The translations under genes were made by a program, and so were the position numbers. A stretch of DNA of 64,000 bases from CAVRCA01 sp965218045 (GTDB lineage: Bacteria > Pseudomonadota > Alphaproteobacteria > Acetobacterales > Acetobacteraceae): contig CBDCJX010000009.1 in the NCBI GenBank assembly GCA_965218045.1, positions 186,001 to 250,000 of the forward strand, written 5' to 3'. Under the pieces are notes generated by a model. It was not told the DNA's origin. It worked only from the letters and a program-made list of their open reading frames with translations, and ran no database searches. Shown here one piece after another: positions 27,594 through 35,422 of the stretch (positions are counted from its first letter, which is position 1; each line of letters begins with the position of its first letter).

Positions 27594-28438
27594 CCCCGGC
27601 GCTGCGCCGGCGGCTCGGCGCGGCGGGCACCGTGCTGCTGAGCCTGGTGCTCCTGGTTTGGACCCTGACGCCGCTCTACAACATGGTCCTCGTCGCGGTG
27701 CAGCAGAAAGAGGACGTGTTCGCCACCAACATCTACCCGCCGAAGCCGACGCTCGACAGCTTTTACGCGGTGTTCCAGCAGAGCTACTGGTATCTCGCCG
27801 ATTTCTGGCTCCAAATGGGCAACAGCTTCTATATCGGCGTCGCGGTGGCGCTGCTCACCTTGGCGATCGGGTCGATGGCATCGTTCGCGATCACGCGGCT
27901 GCGCATCCGGCTTGGTCGGCTGCTGAGCAACGCGGCGTTGCTGACCTACGTGATCCCGATGAGCTTTCTCGCGATCCCGTTCTATCGGATCATGAAGAGC
28001 TACGGGCTGGCGGATAATGCGTGGGCGGTGATCGCGGTCGAGGTGACGTTCGCCACGCCGTACGCGATCTTCATCTTCTCCCAGTATAGCGCCTCTATCC
28101 CGCAGGAGCTCGACGAGGCCGCGCGTATCGACGGGGCCTCGCCGGGGCAGGTGTTCTTTCGCATCTACCTGCCGCTGATGGCGCCCGCGCTGGTGGCGAT
28201 CGGCACCTACGCGCTGTTGCTGGCTTGGAACGAGTATCTCTACGCGTTCCTGCTGCTGTCGTCGGACAGCACCATCACCGTGCCGGTGGCACTCGGCAAG
28301 TTCCTCAACAGCGACGAGGCGCCGTGGAACTATTTGATGGCGGCCTCCATCGTGTACGCCATCCCGCCGCTGGTGATCTACTACATGTTCCGCCGCTACA
28401 TGAGCGCCGGCCTGACCATGGGCGGGGTCAAGGGGTAG
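27590..28438 (+). CDS. Sugar ABC transporter permease (MalG/UgpE-like)
   Basis: Second permease, 282 residues, from GTG 27590, overlapping the previous stop by 4 nt. The EAA motif is ELDEAARIDGASPGQVFFRIYLPLMAPAL, and it ends RRYMSAGLTMGGVKG, typical of MalG-type subunits. No ATP-binding subunit gene follows: the next gene is convergent mbfA, stops 5 nt apart. The importer therefore must use an ATPase encoded elsewhere. Confidence 0.94.
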   Translation: MTPALRRRLGAAGTVLLSLVLLVWTLTPLYNMVLVAVQQKEDVFATNIYPPKPTLDSFYAVFQQSYWYLADFWLQMGNSFYIGVAVALLTLAIGSMASFAITRLRIRLGRLLSNAALLTYVIPMSFLAIPFYRIMKSYGLADNAWAVIAVEVTFATPYAIFIFSQYSASIPQELDEAARIDGASPGQVFFRIYLPLMAPALVAIGTYALLLAWNEYLYAFLLLSSDSTITVPVALGKFLNSDEAPWNYLMAASIVYAIPPLVIYYMFRRYMSAGLTMGGVKG

Positions 28439-28443
28439 ACGGC

Positions 28444-29400
28444 TTAGCTGCTGCCGATCAGCACGCCGGTGACGAAGACGAGCGCGCCGCCGACCATCAC
28501 CTGGAACGTCGCGGCGACCGGGGGCGTGTCCATGAAGCGCCAGCGGACCCAACTGATCACGGCGAGCTCGACGATCACCACCGCGATCGCGATCACCATC
28601 GCGGTCCAGAAAGCGGGGATCAGGAACGGCAGGGTGTGGCCGATGCCGCCGAGCGTTGTCATCAAGCCGCAGATCAGCCCGCGCGCCAATGGCGCGCCGC
28701 GTCCGGTGAGACTGCCGTTGTCGGAGAGTGCCTCGGCGAAGCCCATCGAGATGCCGGCGCCGAGCGAGGCGGCCAATCCCACGACGAACGCGTCGTAGGC
28801 GCGGCCGGTGGCGAAGGCCGCGGCGAAGATCGGCGCCAAGGTCGAGACCGAGCCGTCCATCAGTCCGGCGAGACCCGGCTGGATCACGCGCAGCACGAAG
28901 TAGCGCCGCTCCGCGTGCGCCTCTTCCTGGCGCACGTCGGCGGGCACGTTCTGCTCGATCAACCGGTCGGCGACGTGTTCGTGCCGCAGTTCCTCGTCGG
29001 CGAGATCGCCCAGCAGATTGCGGATCGACGCATCGGAGGTGCGCGTTGCCGCTTGGCGGTAGAAGCGCAACGCCTCCATCTCCATCGTCTGCGCCATCTG
29101 GCGCACCGTCTCGATGCGAAGCGGACGCATCTGCCAGACCGGCGTGCGCGGGATGAAGCCGCGCACGTCCTGGCGGCGGATCAGCGGGATGTGTTCGCCG
29201 AAGCGCTGCTGATACAGCTCGATCAGGCGATGCCGGTGGCCGCCCTCCTCGGCCGCCATGTCGGTGAAGACCTGGGCGGTGGCCGGGAAGTCGGTGCGCA
29301 ATCCCTCGGCGACATCCGCGTAGGTGCGGCCATCCTCCTCCTCGTTGCTGATGGCGAGGGCGAGGATCTCCTTCTCATCGAGTTGGGAGAAGTCGCGCAT
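28444..29400 (-). CDS. mbfA: Membrane-bound ferritin-like iron exporter MbfA
   Basis: Two-part protein of 318 residues. The N-terminal half is an erythrin/ferritin-like di-iron domain with glutamate/histidine helices (SNEEEDGRTYADVAE, AAEEGGHRHRLIELY, MEMEALRFYRQAA, DEELRHEHVADRLI). The C-terminal half is a VIT1/CCC1-like membrane domain (GLAGLMDGSVSTLAPIFAAA, VGLAASLGAGISMGFAEALS). In Agrobacterium and Bradyrhizobium MbfA exports iron and protects against iron and peroxide stress under Irr control. I see no clear Irr/ICE box in the 30 nt before the start. It may be read through from the DUF3830 gene. Confidence 0.93.
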   Translation of the reverse strand: MRDFSQLDEKEILALAISNEEEDGRTYADVAEGLRTDFPATAQVFTDMAAEEGGHRHRLIELYQQRFGEHIPLIRRQDVRGFIPRTPVWQMRPLRIETVRQMAQTMEMEALRFYRQAATRTSDASIRNLLGDLADEELRHEHVADRLIEQNVPADVRQEEAHAERRYFVLRVIQPGLAGLMDGSVSTLAPIFAAAFATGRAYDAFVVGLAASLGAGISMGFAEALSDNGSLTGRGAPLARGLICGLMTTLGGIGHTLPFLIPAFWTAMVIAIAVVIVELAVISWVRWRFMDTPPVAATFQVMVGGALVFVTGVLIGSS

Positions 29401-29430
29401 CGGGGCAATGTGGCGGGTCGGCGATCGGCG

Positions 29431-29856
29431 TCAAGTGGAACCGGGCGGGTAGAGCGTGATGTCCTGCGCGCCTTGCCACAAGGTCAGCTTGCCGAGTGCG
29501 GCCAGGTTTTCCTGGCCTTCCACGATGGTGAGAAAATGGTTGCCGGCGAGTTGGCCCAGCTTGCTGGCGAAACGCACGCTGCCATAGGCCAGCAGGATCT
29601 CGGTTTCGCTGAAGCCGCCCGGATAGAGGATCATCTGCCCGGGCGCGGGATAGCTCGTGTGGTTCTCGTAGCCGACGCCGAGGTCGGTCTCGCCCAGCGG
29701 AATCCAGCAGCCCTCCCCGCTCCAGCGCACGTGGATCAGGCGCTCGCGATAGGGCAGCAGGCTGCGGAACCGCGCACAGGTCTTCGGCGCCGCCGCGTCC
29801 TCGAACCTGGCCTTGAAGCTGTACGGGCCGGCGGTGATCGGGATCAGCACTGCCAA
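29431..29856 (-). CDS. DUF3830 family protein (cyclophilin-like fold)
   Basis: Protein of about 141 residues with the DUF3830 pattern: ITAGPYSFKARFEDAAAPKT near the start, LIHVRWSGEGCWIPLG, NHTSYPAPGQMILYPGGFSE, and NHFLTIVEGQENLAALG. The family has a cyclophilin-like barrel and is often encoded beside amidohydrolases and hydantoin or pyrimidine degradation genes. There is no ATG at the right place: TTG 29856 (4 nt after GAAAGG) or GTG 29850 must serve as start. It begins 8 nt after the hydantoinase stop, so it is in that operon. Molecular role unproven. Confidence 0.83.
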   Translation of the reverse strand: MAVLIPITAGPYSFKARFEDAAAPKTCARFRSLLPYRERLIHVRWSGEGCWIPLGETDLGVGYENHTSYPAPGQMILYPGGFSETEILLAYGSVRFASKLGQLAGNHFLTIVEGQENLAALGKLTLWQGAQDITLYPPGST

Positions 29857-29864
29857 AAAACCTT

Positions 29865-31313
29865 TCAGACGTGGAATCGGCTGGCATCGAAGCCGTTCGG
29901 CGTCACGCCGCGCGGCTCGATGAGATCGTAGCGGTCGCGCGGCAAATAGCGTCCGGAACCCGGCGGCGCGGTCACCACGCCGTCTTGCATCACGGTCTGG
30001 CCGCGACGCAGCACCCGCACCGGCCATCCGGTCACCTCGCGACCCTCGTACGGGGTGTAGTCGATCGCGTGTTGCATCAGGTCTTGCGTGAGGGTCACGC
30101 GGCGCGCGGGGTCCCACAACACCAGGTCGGCATCCGAGCCGATGGCGATGGTGCCCTTGCGCGGATACAGGCCGAACATCCTTGCCGGGTTGGTGGCGAT
30201 CAGCCGGACGAAATGCGGCAGATCGATGCGACCGGCGCCGACACCTTCGCTAAACAGCAGCGGCAGTCGCGCGGCGAGGCCCGGCACGCCGTTGGGGATC
30301 GACGGGAACGGCGCGTTATGGCCTTGGCTGCTCTTGCCGTGCGGTCCGGCGAAACTCCAGCCGCTGTGGTCGGACGAGACGACGTCCAGGGTGCCGCGAC
30401 GGATGGCGTCCCACAAACCCTCGCTGGCGGCGGCGTCGCGCGGCGCGGGACTGCACATGAACTTCGCCCCCTCGAAGCCGGGCCGATCCATGTCGGCGGC
30501 GCGTAGCACGAGGTATTGCGGGCAGGTCTCGGCCCACACCTTCACGCCGCGTCGCTGGGCGCGTTCCACTTCCGCCATCACCTCGGGCGAGGAGACGTGA
30601 AAAATCTGGATCGGCTGGTCGACCAGTTCGGCCAGCGCGATCGCGCGATAGGTGGCCTCGCGTTCCACCACCACCGGGCGCGACCAGGCGTGGTATTTCG
30701 GCGTGGCCCGCTCGTCGGCGAGCAACGCGTCGCTGAGCCAGCGGATCGCTTCGTAGTTCTCGCAATGCACGGTGACCAGGGCGCCGGCGCGTCGGGCCGC
30801 GGCGAGGACGCGGAGGAACGCGCCGTCATCGAGGTGCAACGGGTCGTAGGTGAGAAAAGCTTTCAGGCTGCGCACGCCGGCTGCCACCACCTGGGGGATC
30901 TCGTCGAAGATGACGGCGTCGGTCGTGTCGGTGATGATCTGATGCATGCCGTAATCGACCATCGCCTGGCCGGCGCGTCGGCGGTATTCGGCGAAGCTGT
31001 CGAGCAGGCCGCGACCTTTGAACTGGGTGGAGAAGGTGACCACGCTGGTGGTGCCGCCGGCGAAGGCCGAGCGGCTGCCGGTGACGAAGCTCTCCTCGTC
31101 GGCGCCGCCTTGCGCCTGGAGCTGTTCGATGTGGCAATGCGTGTCGACGCCGCCGGGCAGCACCAGCAGGCCGGCGGCGTCGATCACCTCCGCGCCGTCC
31201 AGCGACTCGGCGATCGCCGCGATGCGCTCGCCCCTTATGCCGATATCGGCGGCGAACACGTCCGACGCGGTGACGACGGTGCCGCCGCGTATCACCCGGT
31301 CATAGGCGGCCAT
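29865..31313 (-). CDS. Dihydropyrimidinase / hydantoinase
   Basis: Metal-dependent cyclic amidohydrolase of 482 residues that opens dihydropyrimidine or hydantoin rings. ATG 31313 follows AGGAG; the open frame extends 28 codons upstream without homology-like sequence. Metal-binding residues are H59 and H61 in DTHCHIEQ, the carboxylated lysine K151 in LKAFLTYD, VTVHCENYEA, IFHVSSPE and the Asp in VSSDHSGW. DADLVLWDP near the end belongs to the composite beta-sandwich. The substrate could be D-hydantoins rather than dihydrouracil. It is paired with a DUF3830 protein. Confidence 0.92.
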   Translation of the reverse strand: MAAYDRVIRGGTVVTASDVFAADIGIRGERIAAIAESLDGAEVIDAAGLLVLPGGVDTHCHIEQLQAQGGADEESFVTGSRSAFAGGTTSVVTFSTQFKGRGLLDSFAEYRRRAGQAMVDYGMHQIITDTTDAVIFDEIPQVVAAGVRSLKAFLTYDPLHLDDGAFLRVLAAARRAGALVTVHCENYEAIRWLSDALLADERATPKYHAWSRPVVVEREATYRAIALAELVDQPIQIFHVSSPEVMAEVERAQRRGVKVWAETCPQYLVLRAADMDRPGFEGAKFMCSPAPRDAAASEGLWDAIRRGTLDVVSSDHSGWSFAGPHGKSSQGHNAPFPSIPNGVPGLAARLPLLFSEGVGAGRIDLPHFVRLIATNPARMFGLYPRKGTIAIGSDADLVLWDPARRVTLTQDLMQHAIDYTPYEGREVTGWPVRVLRRGQTVMQDGVVTAPPGSGRYLPRDRYDLIEPRGVTPNGFDASRFHV

Positions 31314-31362
31314 GCCCGCTCCTCTCGTGAAAGCCGCGATGAGGATAGTCCAGGCCCGGCCG

Positions 31363-31404
31363 GTCGCAAGGTGAGTGTCGCAAGGTAAGTGTCGCAAGGT
31401 AAGT
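31363..31404. repeat. Three direct 14-bp repeats upstream of the hydantoinase gene
   Basis: Head-to-tail copies of GTCGCAAGGTRAGT at 31363-31376, 31377-31390 and 31391-31404; the last two are identical and the first differs by one base. They lie 50-91 nt before the hydantoinase start and about 50 nt past the end of the DUF3576 gene. They could be binding sites for a regulator or slippage products. Confidence 0.8.
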
Positions 31405-31454
31405 ACTGGGTGGGCGCTACGCGCCTCGCGACAACCGGGGAAGCGCGAGCGGCG

Positions 31455-32012
31455 TCAGCTCGCGGCGGACTGGGCGCGGAGCGAGCGGGCGCGGGCGAGA
31501 ACCTTGTTCTCGATCTCGCCGACCGTCTCGGCGCTGACCGGGGCGTCGACCCACTGACCGCCCTGCTCGACCTGGCGGAAGATCGAGACGCGGATCGCAT
31601 CGGCGCGCAACTGGCGGCCAAGGATGTAGGCGGTCGCCTTGAACCGCTCACCCGTTGCCGCGGCGGGCTGATACCAGTCGGTGATGATCACCCCGCCAAA
31701 CGGATCGGCCGAGGACAGCGGCATGAAGGAGAGGGTGTCGAGGGCGCCGCGCCAGAGATAGGCGTTGACGCCAAGCGCCGCCCCCTCGTCGCGCTGGGTG
31801 CCGCCGGACCCCTTGCCGACGCCAAGCACCAGACCTTGCTCGCTGAACAGCCGCCCCTGGGCGCCGCCACGAGTCTGTTCGGTGTTGTATTCGGAATCCA
31901 CACCGCCGGCACCGGCCCCTTTTGGCAGCCTCAGATTGTCGCTGCTGCCGCACGCGGCGAGGCCGACGAGCAGCATAATGAGCAGGAAAGTCGAGCGCGG
32001 TCGCAGAAGCAT
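31455..32012 (-). CDS. DUF3576 domain lipoprotein
   Basis: Lipoprotein of 185 residues with lipobox LAAC (Cys 21), followed by a Gly-rich linker and a DUF3576 domain: GVNAYLWRGALDTLSFMPLS, DPFGGVIITDWYQPA, GERFKATAYILGRQLRADAI, RVSIFRQVEQGGQWVDA. The DUF3576 family is conserved in Alphaproteobacteria as an envelope lipoprotein without assigned function. It stands between the porin (upstream, with a terminator) and the hydantoinase, so it is probably its own transcription unit. Confidence 0.9.
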   Translation of the reverse strand: MLLRPRSTFLLIMLLVGLAACGSSDNLRLPKGAGAGGVDSEYNTEQTRGGAQGRLFSEQGLVLGVGKGSGGTQRDEGAALGVNAYLWRGALDTLSFMPLSSADPFGGVIITDWYQPAAATGERFKATAYILGRQLRADAIRVSIFRQVEQGGQWVDAPVSAETVGEIENKVLARARSLRAQSAAS

Positions 32013-32123
32013 CGATCACTCGCTTATTGCGGTCCAGCAGGCTACCGAGCCGCGTGGTGTAGCGCTCCTGGCGAGTCGCGCCAAGAGCACGGGAGCTGGT
32101 GTGGCGTGGCGGGCGCCGGCCGG

Positions 32124-32161
32124 CCCAAAAGCAAAGGGCGGCGGAGAGAACTCCGCCGCCC
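32124..32161 (-). terminator. Rho-independent terminator of the porin gene
   Basis: Perfect 11-bp stem formed by 32136-32146 and 32151-32161 (GGGCGGCGGAG with its complement) and a 4-nt loop. On the minus strand it is followed by TTTGCTTTT. It lies 35 nt past the porin stop and is one of the strongest hairpins in the window. Confidence 0.88.
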
Positions 32162-32196
32162 TGGGGGCCGCATCGGGAGAATGCGGTCCGATCAAC

Positions 32197-33879
32197 TCAC
32201 CATGTCAACTGAGCACCCAGCACGATCATCGACACGTTGGTCACGTTGTGCCGGCAGGCCGCCGTGGAGCCAGCGATGCCGCTGGGGCCGCAGCCGAAGT
32301 TGTTCAGCGCGTTGGCGGCGTATGCCGCTTCGTTGGTCAGCAGATCGTAGCCGCTCTCGCGCCGCTCGGCCCAGTTGTAGGTCAGGTTGATGGCAAGACC
32401 CGGGGCCACCGAATAGGTGGCGCCGACCGAAACGCCCTGCTCGCGGCGCTGGCCAACCGAGGGAGCGGAGCCGGGGACCGCTATTCCCTGGCGGTTGATG
32501 AAGCCAGGTGAGGAGGCGCCGGCGGAGTCGGTGCGGGAATAATGCGCGCCGACGATGAACGGACCGTAGGTGTACGAGCCGCCGAACTCATAATCGACTT
32601 CGGAGTCGGCGCCCTTTGTCACGGTGCTCCAGCCACCCGCGCCGTTCACCCGCCCGCCCCTCGCCATGGCGCCGATGGTCAGGCCGCCGTAGGTGACCTG
32701 CGCGCCGCCCGATCCGATGCTCCAGCCATCCACATCGGCACGGTTCGGCGCGGTGTTCGCGACCACGCCGCTGCCGACATAGTCGACGAACGCGGCAAAG
32801 CCGATCGGGCCAAACAGACCGCGATATCGCAGGGCGACGTCATAGGCGTTCCGAGTACGGAGGTAATCGGGGGTGTTCGTCGAGCTGAGCGCGGCGCAAC
32901 CGGCACCGGCGATACCTGGCCCGGCGACAGCCTGGCCATACAATCCGCCAGAGGCCCCGGCGTTCCCCGCATTACAGCCCTGGGTGGCCGAGGCGCCCAT
33001 GGGACCCGCAGTGGTCGGCGAGAAGGCGGCGCCGAAATCGAAGCCCTTGAAGGCGGGGGACAGGTAGACGACCTTCTGGCGGGAATATTGGTTTCCGCCG
33101 TCGGCGTATGGCCAGTAGTACCACAGGTTGACCGGGAGGTAGGCAAAGGCGCTGCCGTTCAGGCCGCCATCGCCGAAGTTCTCGTTGTTGCCCACCATGA
33201 ACAGGTCGGACGGACCGTCGGTCGCGCCGAAGCGCACGATGCCGAGCGACTGGGTGCCGACATAGCCCCATCCCCGGCGGACGTAGAGGAGCCCTTCCCG
33301 GTTGGTGAGGGTAGAGACGCTGCCGTAGGCACCGCCGCCGGCCGGCCAGCTGCCATCCTGACGAATTTCGACGCTGGCGCCGTAGCGCAGTCCGTTGGCC
33401 GCGACGCCGTCGAATCCCGGGTACAGACGAACATAGCTGTATATCGCGTAGTTGCTGTTCTTGTTGACGCCGGGCTGGTTCGGCACGACCACCACATTCT
33501 GCGGTCCGGCGGCGGTCGATGTGGGCCGGTAACCCAGCGTCCTCGCCTGCGCGGCATTGCCATAGAACTGCGGCAACACCGTCGGCACGCCGTTAACGGT
33601 GGGCGGGGCGCCCAAGCTCGGGCCCCCAAGGAACGGCAGCGCGGAAGCCTTGCCGTTGGTGGCATCCAGATAGACCGAGCCGTTGGCGTCACCGATATTC
33701 CACAGGCCGGCCTGGCTGTACACGCGGCCGTTCAGGCGGACGACGATGGTGCCCGGCGCTTGTGTGACGGGGGAGCTGACGGCGCCGTCGACACCGACGG
33801 TGGCTTGCGCGTGAGCGCCGCCTTGGGCGGCCGCCGTCAGGCCAAGCGCGGTGGCGGAGGCCAGCAGAAGCTTACGCAT
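32197..33879 (-). CDS. Gram-negative porin
   Basis: Large outer-membrane porin of 560 residues. The start ATG 33879 has an excellent AAGGAGG site 5 nt away; the open frame extends 16 codons further. The signal peptide ends AHAQA. Beta-barrel character is clear from alternating aromatic/polar strands and the terminal aromatic residue (LGAQLTW) that guides BAM-dependent insertion. A long loop region contains GCNAGNAGASGGLYGQAVAG, Gly/Ala-rich with several cysteines, which is uncommon in porins. It is strongly terminated and probably highly expressed. Confidence 0.92.
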   Translation of the reverse strand: MRKLLLASATALGLTAAAQGGAHAQATVGVDGAVSSPVTQAPGTIVVRLNGRVYSQAGLWNIGDANGSVYLDATNGKASALPFLGGPSLGAPPTVNGVPTVLPQFYGNAAQARTLGYRPTSTAAGPQNVVVVPNQPGVNKNSNYAIYSYVRLYPGFDGVAANGLRYGASVEIRQDGSWPAGGGAYGSVSTLTNREGLLYVRRGWGYVGTQSLGIVRFGATDGPSDLFMVGNNENFGDGGLNGSAFAYLPVNLWYYWPYADGGNQYSRQKVVYLSPAFKGFDFGAAFSPTTAGPMGASATQGCNAGNAGASGGLYGQAVAGPGIAGAGCAALSSTNTPDYLRTRNAYDVALRYRGLFGPIGFAAFVDYVGSGVVANTAPNRADVDGWSIGSGGAQVTYGGLTIGAMARGGRVNGAGGWSTVTKGADSEVDYEFGGSYTYGPFIVGAHYSRTDSAGASSPGFINRQGIAVPGSAPSVGQRREQGVSVGATYSVAPGLAINLTYNWAERRESGYDLLTNEAAYAANALNNFGCGPSGIAGSTAACRHNVTNVSMIVLGAQLTW

Positions 33880-34154
33880 GTATTCCTCCTTATATCGCCA
33901 GGCCGACCCGGCGGACGTTGTAGTCACCCAATCCCGACAGTCTCGGCAGCGGCGTCGCCGGAGCGGGATGCTCCGACCCGCCGGTGCAGCGGGCGTGGCG
34001 GCAGTATTGCTAGGCTGTTAAGCGCCTCGCAACAGTGCGTGAGCCATTTAGCGACAATTCCGAAACACCTGTGGCGGACAAGTCACAGACGCCCGAAGCG
34101 ACCGCCCGCACCGGGCGACTTGACGCGCGCGGCCTCGCGGGCAAGCTCCGAATC

Positions 34155-35228
34155 ATGACCGAGCTTGATCACAGCATTGGCGATGCGTTGGCGCGAACGC
34201 TCGACCGAGTCGCGCGCGCCGCCGTCCAGGCCGGACGACGTGGCGTTGTGGATCAGATGCGGCCGGGCCGGGCGGCGGCGAAGCAGGCTTCGACCTCGGC
34301 GCGCAAGGTGGGCTGGTTGGCTTTGGAGGACGTCACCCTGGTCGCGGTCTGCCAAGACCAAGGCCGGAGCTCGATTTGGCGGGACGGCTTCTTGGCCGAG
34401 CACGAGGCGGCTGGTGGTGGCAAAGGCCGAGACCAGATGGATGCGGCGGCGGCTCGAGGTTGTGCCGTCGAGCGACGAACTCGGGCCGATCCGCCAGGTG
34501 TCGCGGCAGGCGGGAGGCGCTCGCGCAGGGCCGATGCGGTTCATCAAGTTGCCCGCCGGGGACGCCGTGCGTAGGCGAGATGGCGGGAGGCGTCAGGTGG
34601 GCTGCCGTCGTAGTCGGCGAGCAGACCGGGAATCTCGGCAGGAGGCATGCGACGAAGTTCCGACCAAGGCCGGCTGCGGCCGCGGATCACCCAAGCTGTC
34701 ACCCACTCCGGCTGCGACCTGATCGGCGGGCTGCAAACCAACATTGGCGGCGCGCGAGGCGCCGGTCCAGGCCGGACGCGCCTGGGCGGGAGCCGTGATG
34801 CGCGCCGCATTGCAGGCGGGACGAGAACCGGGTGCAGGAGGCAGCGACGAAGTTCCCCGCCCTGCGGCCTCGATCGGCCACGCCTGGCCGATGCGCTGGC
34901 CGACGCTTGCACCCGCGAGGGCCGCACGCCCGAATTGCTCATCGAGGTCAATACCGGCGCCGAGCCGCAGAAGAGCGGGATCGCGCGCGACGCGGCGGAT
35001 CGCTTCATCACCGACTGTCGCGCCCGCTTCGGCGCGGCGCTGCGCGGCCTGATGTGCATCCCGCCGGCCGACGAGGACCCGTCACCGCATTTCACCTGGC
35101 TGGCCGATCGCGCCGCCCGACACGGGCTGGCGGTGGTCTCGATGGGGATGTCGGCCGATTTCGAGCGCGCCATCGCTTGCGGCGCGACGCATGTGCGGGT
35201 CGGCAGCGCGATCTTCGGCGCCCGCTGA
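34155..35228 (+). pseudogene. Scrambled yggS (PLP homeostasis protein) pseudogene
   Basis: Pieces of a YggS/PLPBP protein occur out of order and in different frames. An N-terminal piece (MTELDHSIGDALARTLDRVA) starts at 34155 and EDVTLVAV follows near 34327. LIGGLQTN lies at 34719-34742. ENRVQEAATKFPALR at 34823-34867 is in another frame. An uninterrupted C-terminal 115 residues (LDRPRLADALA, VNTGAEPQKSG, GLMCIPPADEDP, SMGMSADFE, THVRVGSAIFGAR) ends at 35228. LIGGLQTN should follow KFPALR, not precede it. Duplicated landmarks and an embedded transposase remnant indicate insertion, duplication and decay. No functional product is expected. Confidence 0.8.
34375..34547 (-). pseudogene. ISAs1-like transposase fragment
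   Basis: On the minus strand a short frame reads LDGTTSSRRRIHLVSAFATT followed by SRLVLGQEAVP, closely resembling the core of ISAs1 (H-repeat) family DDE transposases around the DGK-T and HLVSAFA motifs. Sequence on both sides no longer matches the family, and the catalytic triad is incomplete. It sits inside the yggS pseudogene and probably marks the insertion that broke it. No inverted repeats or target duplication could be recognised. Confidence 0.55.
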
Positions 35229-35422
35229 CCGCCGTTCGCGCGGTGGCCGAGCCAATCGCTGACCAGCGCGGCGTTGTTGCGCCGCTCCTTGGGGCATCGT
35301 ATGCCTCCGGCACTCGGCGCGGGCACGGGGCGCGAAGGCACCGGATTATGGCAAGCATGGCGCACCAGTGCGGAACACCCGCGTGCCGATGACCGAACCG
35401 TGGTGATCCGGATGGGCCCGGC

